This document shows, one piece after another, positions 10,042-19,600 of a DNA stretch of 64,000 nt. Position numbers and translations under genes: made by a program. The notes beneath the pieces are model-generated. The model did not search any database. It was not told the DNA's origin and saw nothing but the letters and a program-made list of their open reading frames with translations. How positions within the stretch are numbered: the first letter of the stretch is position 1; the number at the start of each line of letters is the position of its first letter. The DNA is taken from assembly GCF_014201375.1 (NCBI RefSeq), contig NZ_JACHDZ010000001.1, positions 1,219,206 through 1,283,205 of the forward strand. Reading direction: 5' to 3'. Source of the DNA: Tunturiibacter empetritectus. Lineage in GTDB: Bacteria > Acidobacteriota > Terriglobia > Terriglobales > Acidobacteriaceae.

Positions 10042-10075
10042 CAAGATCCTAAATTCCAAAGAGCCTGAATTCCAA

Positions 10076-10105
10076 AGTAAAACAGCAGGTGCCGAAGCAC
10101 CCGCT
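10076..10105 (-). terminator. intrinsic terminator of the HU gene
   Basis: Read on the minus strand, a GGTGC stem closes over a TTCG tetraloop (GCACC partner), extended by AGC/GCT, and is followed by TGTTTTAC. It lies 27 bp past the HU stop, between convergent HU and symporter genes. Confidence 0.6.
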
Positions 10106-10131
10106 ACGCTTGCAGACAGCCTTCGCCGCGA

Positions 10132-10491
10132 TTACATCGCCGGAGGGTGATGCGGATCGATGTGTTCCTTGTCGACTGCCTTTTTAGCGGCCGCAGGTCT
10201 GGATTTCACCGCGCCGTTCGGGTTGACCGAGTCACGCAGCTCCTTCGATGGCTTGAAGAAGGGAACCCGTTTCGCCGGAACATCGACCTTGGCTCCAGTC
10301 TTAGGGTTTCGGCCCGTTCGGGCATTTCGCTGACGGGTTCGGAAGCTTCCGAAGCCGCGAATCTCGATCTTGTCACCGGTTTTCAAGGCTCCGATGACAG
10401 CCTCGAAGAGCGTATCGACAATAACCTCCCCGTCACGGCGGGTCAGGTCTCCAAGAGAGGTCACTTTATCAACAAGGTCGGCTTTAGTCAT
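10132..10491 (-). CDS. hup: HU-family DNA-binding protein
   Basis: 119-residue nucleoid protein. Residues 1-90 are the HU/IHF fold: MTKADLVDKV start, GDKIEIRGFGSFRTRQRNARTGRNP, then PAKRVPFFKPSKELRD. This includes the IHF/HU signature and the beta-arm that inserts into the minor groove. A Lys/Ala/Pro-rich tail of about 28 residues is added after the fold and ends in a His/Pro stretch. The start has an AAAGGA ribosome site. Monocistronic, with its own terminator at 10076-10105. Confidence 0.93.
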   Translation of the reverse strand: MTKADLVDKVTSLGDLTRRDGEVIVDTLFEAVIGALKTGDKIEIRGFGSFRTRQRNARTGRNPKTGAKVDVPAKRVPFFKPSKELRDSVNPNGAVKSRPAAAKKAVDKEHIDPHHPPAM

Positions 10492-10662
10492 AGTGGGTTC
10501 CTTTCGTACTGGGGGGAGGGCGATAGGGGCCGGGAAAGCAATCCGTTGTTGTTGATTGTAGACGGGATGGAGGCTAAAAGGTTGTGCAAGAAGTCAAAAG
10601 AATGAGTGCAGTGAACATTGGCCATATGATGCAAAATCCGGCCTTCCGGTCGAAGGATCAAC

Positions 10663-10691
10663 AAAAAAGAGCCCCATTATTTCGGGGCTCT
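10663..10691 (-). terminator. intrinsic terminator of sppA
   Basis: On the minus strand an 8-bp stem AGAGCCCC/GGGGCTCT (arms 10684-10691 and 10668-10675, loop of 8) is followed immediately by six T residues. It sits 50 bp downstream of the sppA stop. Confidence 0.85.
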
Positions 10692-10740
10692 GTCGTGTCC
10701 TGACAGTATCTTAGGGAGGTAAAGACTGAAGGACCGTACC

Positions 10741-11751
10741 TTACTTCCACATAAAGTAAAAACCGGGAGCATGGTTCAGCAACTGACTGGGGTTCGGGAA
10801 CAGGTCTTCGCCGTCGTCGGCGAGCAGGGCGAACAGCCCTCGTTTATTTTTTGCCGGGCGCACCACATTTGGTTCCCCGGAGATTCCCGCCTCCCTGGCA
10901 GTCTCCATCAGAGCCACTCGGTAGCCGCCGACCTTATCGATTAAGCCCAGTGGAAGTGATTGCTGCCCCGTCCACACCTGGCCGGTCGCCAGCGGTTTGA
11001 TCTTCTCGTCCGAGGTATGACGCCCCGTCGCAACGTCATGCACAAACTGCGTGTACATGTTGTCTACCAGAGACTGAAAGTAGGCCTGTTCCTTGGGCGT
11101 GAGGTCGCGGCTCGGGTCGCCTGCGTCCTTCAACTCTCCGGCGTGGATGACCACGTTCTTCAACTTGGCCCAGCGCAGCAGGTCGCCGTAGTTGGTCCAC
11201 TCCATGATCACTCCAATTGATCCGACAACGGAGGCATCGTTGGCGTAAATCCTGTCGCAGGCGCTGGCGATGTAATACGCCCCTGATGCGCCCACCGACT
11301 CGATCGAGGCGATGACCTTCTTATGATTCTCCTGCCGCACCCGGAGGACCTCGTGGTAGATCTCCTGCGAGGCAGCGGCTCCACCGCCGGGCGAGTTGAT
11401 GTGGAGAAGAATGGCCTTTACCGACGAGTCATCCCCAAACTTGCGCAGCTGACTGTCGATGGTTTCAGGAGACAGGATCGCACCGGAGATGTCGATTACG
11501 GCGATGCTGTTTGAAGCTAATCCCAGGCCAGCCGAACTTCCGGTGACCGAACGCGCCGTGACCCAGACCATGAACGTGACGAGTAGAAACACTGCGGCCA
11601 GCGAGCCGGCGATGATCCCGATATAAAACCATGCAGAGCGTTGGCGCGGAGGCGGGAAGCCTTGCCGTGGCGGATAAGGATAGGCAGGAGTTTGTGTGTA
11701 GGGAAACGATGGCGGCGGCGGTGGCGGGGGTGTTGAAAAGTCTTCCGGCAT
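10741..11751 (-). CDS. sppA: signal peptide peptidase SppA
   Basis: 336-residue membrane-anchored serine protease that degrades cleaved signal peptides and other membrane peptides. A cytoplasmic Pro-rich N-terminus (a run of seven Pro near residue 8, then more Pro/Tyr/Arg) is followed by one membrane helix at about 42-66. The ClpP-like protease domain then shows LLHINSPGGGAAASQEIY, the nucleophile Ser in SVGASGAYYIASACDRIYA, VGSIGV, and the Lys region GELKDAGDPSRDL. The short single-domain form is the Bacillus/SppA36 type. No convincing ribosome site precedes the ATG. Confidence 0.92.
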   Translation of the reverse strand: MPEDFSTPPPPPPPSFPYTQTPAYPYPPRQGFPPPRQRSAWFYIGIIAGSLAAVFLLVTFMVWVTARSVTGSSAGLGLASNSIAVIDISGAILSPETIDSQLRKFGDDSSVKAILLHINSPGGGAAASQEIYHEVLRVRQENHKKVIASIESVGASGAYYIASACDRIYANDASVVGSIGVIMEWTNYGDLLRWAKLKNVVIHAGELKDAGDPSRDLTPKEQAYFQSLVDNMYTQFVHDVATGRHTSDEKIKPLATGQVWTGQQSLPLGLIDKVGGYRVALMETAREAGISGEPNVVRPAKNKRGLFALLADDGEDLFPNPSQLLNHAPGFYFMWK

Positions 11752-11948
11752 GCTGTGGAGTTTAGCAGGAGCCTCGATGGCGGTGGGAGTTGCGGTTCGA
11801 GGACCGAGGAGGAGGGAGAAATGCAGGCAAAGTGAAAAATAGAGCCAAACGAGGCAGTTCAGGCGTCAAACATTGCAGTATGATAAATCGCGGCACCCTC
11901 CGTATATCTCTCTGGAATCAGTAATTGGAAGAAAGTCTGGCGATCGGT

Positions 11949-12764
11949 ATGGCACATCCACAGTTGAGTATTGTAATTCCGGCATACAACGAGAGCGCCC
12001 GTATCGAGCATGCTCTGGATAGGGTGCTGTCATGTGTCGCGGAACAGGGCTGGGATGCCGAGGTACTGGTCGTCGACGACGGCTCAACCGACGATACCGC
12101 TGCTATCGTGCAACGTTGGATGACACAACATCCGCGGCTTCACCTCGTGCAGAACCCCGGCAACCGCGGCAAAGGCTACTCTGTGCGCAATGGCCTTCTC
12201 CAGGCTGCAGGTGAGATTGTCATGTTCACGGACGCTGATCTGTCGGCTCCGATGGAAGAGGCCGAACGCCTCATCGCCGCCCTGAACGATGGGGCAGATG
12301 TGGCAATCGGCTCCCGCTGGATGGACAGGACCCGTCAGACGATTCACCAACCCCTCTACCGGCAGTTCTTCGGCCGCTGTTTCAATTGGGTAACTCGGAC
12401 CGTCATGGGCCTGCCATTCAAAGACACGCAGTGCGGTTTCAAGGCATTCAAGCGCTCCGCGGCTCAGGTCATCTTTCGCCTGCAGACCATCGAACGCTGG
12501 GGCTTCGACCCTGAGATCCTGTTCATCGCTCGCAAGCTGAAGTATGTCATTCGCGAGGTGCCGGTCACCTGGGGTCATGACGAACGCAGCCGCATGAGCT
12601 ACCTGAAAGATGGCATCAAGATGTTGGAAGACATGGCACGCATTCGCGGTAACTTCATGGCCGGCCGGTATGACAAGGCCATCGCCGCGATGAAGGATAC
12701 CAGCGCGATGGTGACCCCCCAGGTCGAGCAGGTCGTCAAGGTCAGCAGCGCTGAAGTCCGATAG
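11949..12764 (+). CDS. family 2 glycosyltransferase, dolichyl-phosphate glucosyltransferase-like
   Basis: 271-residue GT-A enzyme, probably transferring a sugar from a nucleotide donor to polyprenyl phosphate at the inner membrane. Family marks: LSIVIPAYNESARI, the metal/donor Asp pairs VVDDGSTDD and FTDADLSAP, GNRGKGYSVRNG, GSRWMDR and the DTQCGFKAFKR motif of the ALG5/DPM1-like group. No membrane helices follow the catalytic domain. ATG 11949 is chosen over a TTG at 11925. This is the last core gene before the tRNA-Val integration array. Confidence 0.88.
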   Translation: MAHPQLSIVIPAYNESARIEHALDRVLSCVAEQGWDAEVLVVDDGSTDDTAAIVQRWMTQHPRLHLVQNPGNRGKGYSVRNGLLQAAGEIVMFTDADLSAPMEEAERLIAALNDGADVAIGSRWMDRTRQTIHQPLYRQFFGRCFNWVTRTVMGLPFKDTQCGFKAFKRSAAQVIFRLQTIERWGFDPEILFIARKLKYVIREVPVTWGHDERSRMSYLKDGIKMLEDMARIRGNFMAGRYDKAIAAMKDTSAMVTPQVEQVVKVSSAEVR

Positions 12765-12875
12765 CCTTTGTGAGTACTCGCTTGTGCGTTTTCACAGTGT
12801 GGGCGTGCAAAGTGATCGCGACCTGAAGGCTCTTTGATGTTCAGGTTTTGAATATCGGCTAACGTGTGATTTATA

Positions 12876-12918
<43 letters not shown>

Positions 12919-13693
12919 TTCGACTAACTTGATGCAAATACAGTTACTTAGCCCTCATATAAGACCCTATAAGCCGTGTAAGACGCGAGTTTTGTGCCCT
13001 TTCTGCGCCCTCACAGCTGAGTCTCCATGCGGTATCTCAGAGGCGTCTGCCGAGTCACTGAACTCCAGTGCCGATGGCGGAAAGCACTTATATCCGTCGC
13101 TGACGCGTGTTTAGGCTTGTGACTATATAGTGCCCAAAGTAACTCACTAACAACATTTAAATAACGTAAAGGTAACATTCCTACGCCTTATCTATGGCAC
13201 AATCTGCATTGTTCTAGGTAATTAGGCCCGTTGCCAGCGCTCTTAGTCGCATGGGTTCACATTATTGATCACAACCTCTATAAGGACGACCAGTGAGACT
13301 GCACGCACGTTGTGTTTGGTATTTGTCTGCTTGGTTTTTTTTCTTCTTTGATTTTTCCCCTACCGCGATTGCGCACGATACTTCGCTGACGTCCTTAAAC
13401 AGAGACGTAATCAAAATAGGGAAGACGCTGCGGCAGTTTCTGCGGCACCCGTGGAATGTGCACAGTCCAGCCTACGGTTGAAGACTGTTTCAAACCTGGC
13501 CTTGAAATGAAACGGCCCTAACCGCGCCACGACTAGGAACGCGAAATCGCGGGCTTTGGTCCCCGAGCGACCGCACGGATATTCGGCAAGTTGGGTCGTG
13601 GACTGGCTTCTAGTCAAACTGCCGGACGGCTCGGCGACTTGTATCTTGTGGGTTTCAACATCGCAAATGTATGTGTTCACAAAAAGGAGCATC
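12919..13693. other. gene-poor left end of the integrated array
   Basis: About 775 bp with no supported gene. Several short frames cross it but none has a recognisable domain or ribosome site. The part from 13130 to 13290 is AT-richer than its surroundings, as is usual near an element end or promoter. The stretch before 13694 may be the leader of the giant glycosidase gene. Confidence 0.5.
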
Positions 13694-16600
13694 ATGTCCG
13701 TCTTCGTCTCCTCGCTGCAAAACAGATCCAACACGGAAACACCTGAGGTTCTTGTCATCGTTCGGCAACGCCGTTCGGAGCCCGTCGGAATGGAACCTCT
13801 CGTCCCCCGTACCTTGAAAGGGGGCAGGATGCAGGCAGTCGCAGCAATGCTCCTGTTCCTATTGGTAATGCTTTGCCCAAGCTTGGCAGGTGCGCAGCAG
13901 GTGGAGACCACGCTACCGCTCTCGCAGCGATTCACGATCAATCTGGCGGCGGGAGTGCCAGAGTACATCGGAGACGCCGCCTCAGCGTCGAATGCGCCGC
14001 AGAGTCAATGGTGGTTCGAGAATACAAAAAATTCGACAGCGTATTCGACCACCAGTTTTGTGGAGAGTTCGGATCCAGCCTGGCGTCAGGTTGGGCTGCC
14101 CTATGACGCAAACATACTGCGCACATTCCTCAATCAAGACTCCGGTGGCGGCCAGGGATCTCTTACTGGCCAAGAGAACTGGTACCGTCTGCACTTCAAG
14201 GTGGATCCAAAGTATTCTGGCCAGAAGTTCCTGCTCAATCTCGAAGGCACGCACACTGGAGTTCAGGTCTTCATCAACGGTACTTTGCTGCACGGCATCA
14301 GCGCGGTCGCTGCTGATGCGCAGGCGACACACGTGGTCGGTTTTGTCCCTGTCGTTGTTGATCTCACGCCGTACCTGCATACCGACGGTGTCACGGACAA
14401 TGTGATCGCAGTCGACGTGTCCAGAGGCGATGCATGGTTTGAGCAGCCTAATTTCTCCGGCGCCTTCCGTTTCGGCCAGGCCATGGCCGGCCTGTTCCGG
14501 AACGTCTTTTTATATGTAACCAATCCAGTCCATATTCCGCTCAATGTGTACTCCAACCAGAAGACCTGGGGCACCTACGTCGGCACGGTCTCCGAGGTTC
14601 CTGCTGCGGAAGGGACCGCGACTGCAGCTTCAGCGGTTGTCGAAGTGCAAACGAACGTTGTCAACGAGACAGCATCGACCCAGCAAGTTACCTTGACCAC
14701 GCAGATTGTGGACGCGAGCGGAAACGTAGTCGTGACCGCGCCGCCCATTACACAATCGGTGTCGCCGATGACGTCGAACACGTTTCCTTCTACGCCGGCG
14801 CCGATGTTCGATCAAATGATCACGGTTACAAATCCGACCCTGTGGTATCCGAATAACTCGATCTACGGCAAGCCGTATATGTACAAGGTCTACCACATCG
14901 TCAGCGTGAACGGAGTTGTGGTGGATTCCTTTCAGAGCCCGCTGGGTATCCGCACCATCACCTGGGATGTGAACTTTCCTTACTTCAACGGTCATGCCAT
15001 GTATCTTTGGGGCGGTGCGAGCCGGTACGACTATCCGGCCCTTGGCTCCTCGGTTCCGGATGAGCAGTGGTGGCGCGACATGGCGCAGATTGCGGCCCAA
15101 GGCGGTAACATCTGGCGGCCCGGCCACTCCACCAGCAGTGAAGAGATGGTGGAGGCTGCCGACGCCTACGGCATCATGATCGACCAGCCAAGCGGAGACG
15201 GCGAAGGCTATTGGAATGCCTCATCCAATCCAACGGCGGATGATCTCCAGTTGAAGCAGGAGGTGCATCGCGACATGATCGTTCGCGATCGCAGTCATCC
15301 TTCGATTCTTGCCTGGGAAGAAGATAACGGCGGGATGAATCAGACACTGGCCAACGAGCTTGCGACCATAGAAACGTCGTGGGACAACATCAATCCGCGT
15401 GTGCAATCCGACCGCACGTACTCGCCTTCGTACGCCTACATGGGAGAATGCGATGGTGCTGGCTGCGAGGCAGGAATCAAAGGGCAGAATCCGAACAACC
15501 CCGCCTTTGGTGCCGAGTATTGGGACAACATGGGCACCGGCCGCGGTACTCAGACCGGCACAGGCGCCAATACTGTCTACGCCTACGACTACGAGTTGGC
15601 TTTTGCGGCGCCATATCTCGACGATTGGCGTCAAGGCAAAGAAGCCAATGCCTTCGGCATGGCACAGTGGTACTTTGCTGATACACCAGGCGAGGATAGT
15701 CTTTGGGCGGAGTTTCAAAATCAGCCGGCGATGGTTCATCTCGTGCGTTCGCTCGGCTACTCCTCCGTGGATCAGAACCGCTTCCCCCGGTTGCTCTACT
15801 ACATCTATCAGGCCAACTGGGTACCTTACTCGATCAAGCCGGTCGTTCACCTGGCGCATCACTGGAATCGCGCCTACGAGTACACCCCTGGAACCCCGAT
15901 TCAGGAGAATGCCTTCAGCAACTGTCCCTCGGTTCGCCTGCTGATCAATGGCGTCGCCAAAGATCCAGTCACCGGCGCCGCGCTCGCTGATCAGGTTCCC
16001 AATCCCTGGAACATAAACTCGCACGCCGATCTAAGCCAGAGCAGCACAGTTATTCCTGGCCAGGTTCACTGGATGGTGAACTGGGCTCCGGGCACAGTTA
16101 CGGCAGAGTGCCTGGATAGCAACGGCAACGTAGTTCCGGGTGTGACCTACACGGTGGAGACAGCCGGCGCTGAGAACAAAATCGTGCTCTCGGTTGTTCC
16201 TGAAGTGGTCAAGCCGGACGGCACCAGCTTCCAATGGACCTCGAATGGCTCCGACGCAGCCTTCGTGCAGGCAGAAGTACAGGACGCAAATGGCAACCTC
16301 GTACCTACCGCAGACGACAACGTCACCTTCACGGTGACAGGACCGGCCACCTACATGGGCGGCACGCAGCAACTGGTTGCCGACCCATCATGGACCAACT
16401 ACTACCAGGATGCATTCTCCAAGGCACACAGCACAGACATCGGCAACTTGCCTTACGGATTCTTCCACGCGCCGGGCGACCCCGAGCTGAACTTCGACGG
16501 TGGATTGCAGAAGATCGCTCTCCGCAGCACCTTCACTCCTGGAACCGTAACGGTGACGGCAACAGCACCGGGGCTCGCGAGCAGCAGCGTTCAGCTGACC

Positions 16601-19600
16601 TCCGTCACGCCACCGGCTCCTCCTCAATCGCAGCCGCCGGCGATCATTGTGCCGCCTGTGGATACCAAGGTGACGGTTGGCTTTCCTGCAACCTTTACCG
16701 TTGCGGCCAGCGGTTCCGGAACACTCAGCTATCAATGGTCTGTGGCTGGAAGTGAAGTCGAGGGAGCAACCGGCCCCACCTTCACCACGCCAGCCACCAC
16801 GCTCGCGCAAAGCGGCGAGAGCGTGACAGTAACCATCAGTAGCAACTTCGGGCAGGTCACATCGATCCCCGTCACACTCACCGTGGATCAGGCGGCAGCA
16901 GTCGCCATCACCGCGCAACCTGCCGCACAAACCGCTGTAGTCGGACAGTCTGCAACCTTCACCGTAGGTGCCACCGGTTCGCCTCAGATCAACTACCAGT
17001 GGTTTCAGAATGGTGTGCAGGTCGCATCCGGCCCGCAGCCCAGCTATACCACGCCCATACTGACCACCGTCGGAACAGCCAGCATCTATGTCATTGTCAG
17101 CAACCCCCTCGGCCAGCTTCAATCGTCGACGGTGACGCTTACAGTCAACGCCCCCGCGCCGGTAAGCATCACCACCTCGCCTGCCAGTCAGATCGTTGCT
17201 GCCAACCAACCGGTGCAGTTTACCGCTGTGGTAGCCGGCTCTGCGCCCTACACGTATCAGTGGCAGTTCACTCCCAAGGGCGGCAATGCCACCATCCTTC
17301 TCAGCAACACGCAGAGCTCGAACATCATCACCTACACCATCCCCGCAATGAGCGCCGCCAATGTTGGTGCGTTCACAGTGACGGTCAACAACGCTGCCAA
17401 CGCTCCCGTTAGGAGCGCCGCCGCGCAACTGACGCTTGCACCTCCAGGAATCAATCTGGCCCTGGATAAGCTCGCAACCTCCAGCAGCTCGCAAAACGCT
17501 TGCAACGATGCAACGACAACGCCACCTCTCTCCGGCGCAGGCTGCCTGGGCGCAGAGAACGCAGTCGACGGCAACCTCAATACCCGCTGGGGATCGGCGA
17601 CCGCTGGTGCAGCTCCAACACCTCCTGTCACGGGCGTCGATCCGTCCTGGCTGCAGGTGGATCTCGGTTCGGTACAGGCCTTCAATACGGTCATCATCAA
17701 CTGGGAGAATGCATACGCAGCGCAGTACCAGATTCAGTACACCAACCAGGACCCATCAACCAACCCAACCTGGAACGTAGCATTCACTAACAACGCCGGT
17801 GCAGGTGGAACCGAGACCCTCAACTTCCCAACCGTTCAGGCCCGTTATGTCCGGATGTTCGGCACACTGCGTGGTGGCAACTACGGTTACTCAATCTATG
17901 AGTTCCAGGTCTACAACGTCGCACAATGCGGCGGCCCAAACGAGCGCTACACAATCAACACCACCAACCCCAACCTGGTGCTCGATAACCTGCTTGGTCT
18001 CACCTGGACCCGCACCATCCAGACCGACAACACAATCGGATCGCAGTTCACCGGCGTGATTGCCGCAGCTTATTGCAAGAGCATCAACATGCGTCTTCCC
18101 ACCGAGCCTGAAGCGCTTGGCATCAGTGGCAACAACAACGCGTCGTGTGCCTTCCCCGGTACCTGGAGCACATGGACCTCAACCGTCGATCCGAATGATG
18201 CGAGTGAAACCGCGATCGTCAACTTCGACGGCAGCGCCACCGAGAATGTAACCAATAACTTCCCAGGCGCCACCCTCTGCACTGTGGGCACATCTGCAGC
18301 TCAGGCCCCTGTCATCCAAACGCAGCCACAACCCACTACGGTCAACGTAGGACAACAAGCAACCTTCACGGTGGTCGCTAGCGGCACGCCTGCGCCAACC
18401 TACCAGTGGCTCAGCAACGGAAATCCAATCACTGGTGCGACCGGAGCCGTCTACATCACGCCACCAACTGTCGCTACCGACAACGGCACCTCCTTCAGCG
18501 TCGTCGTCTCCAATGGAAGCGGCACCGTCCCCAGCAACGCTGCTGTGCTCACCGTAACGAACAACTCAGGCGGAGGCGGTACAGGCAATCCTCCTCCTCC
18601 CCCTCCTCCGACCTGCGGCAACGCCACAGCCTGTACTGGCAATGGCAACGGCCCCGCTCCTGTCGGCTCCAACCTGGCGCTCAAAATGACCGCAACATCC
18701 AGCGGCGATGAGAGCGGCTCTTTTCCGCCAACGAATGGCGTGGACGGCAACTTCAACACGCGCTGGTCGTCTGCCTTCGAAGACAACGAGTGGTTTCAGG
18801 TAGACCTCGGTTCCATTCAGCCCATCGGACAAGTCCTTATTCGGTGGCAGAGTGCCTATGGCACGTCTTACCTGATCCAAACCTCCACCGATGGACAAAC
18901 CTGGGCTACGGCGTTTCAACAAAAGAATGGACAGGGAGGAATCGATAACCTCACCTTCCCAACCGTGAATGCGCGCTATGTGCGTATGCAGGGGCAGACC
19001 CGCTCTTCACAGTACGGCTACTCGTTCTGGGAGTTCGAGGTGTACGGGCCTCTCGCGCCGACGATCGTAACCCAACCTGTCGACCAAACGGTAGTTAGCG
19101 GCGCCACGGCACAGTTCACGGTCGTAGCGGGCGGTACTGGCCCATTCACTTTCCAATGGCTTCTCAATGGGGCCAACATCCCTGGTGCGACGAGTGCCAC
19201 CTATACGACGCCGGCTCTTTCGGTGGCGGATAGCGGCAGCTTGTTCAGCGTAGTCGTCAGCAATGGCGCTGCTTCGACTCCTTCTTCGAACGCTCTGCTG
19301 ACGGTCAATCCACCTCCCCAAAACGCGGCGGCCGGTATCGCGAACCTCGCTCTGGGCAAGCCTGCAACATCCAGTGGCAACGAGAACGCCGGACTTGGCC
19401 CGCTCAATGCAGTGGACGGCGATCTCACCACTCGCTGGTCGTCAGCCTTTACCGACAACCAATGGCTCGAGGTGGACCTCGGCTCTCCAATGACCATCAA
19501 CAAGGTGGTCCTCTATTGGGAGGCTTCCTACGGCAAGGCCTACAATATTCAGGTGTCGAATAACGAGCAGACCTGGACCACCGTTGCCACGCAGAACGCA

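Noticed and set aside
13293-13481. 62-codon plus-strand frame before the giant glycosidase gene
   Set aside because: Has a hydrophobic run but no ribosome site and no relation to the neighbours; the run comes from a T-rich stretch.
13556-13693. 46-codon N-terminal extension of the glycosidase frame
   Set aside because: The ATG at 13694 has a clear AAGGAG site, and the extension only lengthens a stretch before the signal peptide.
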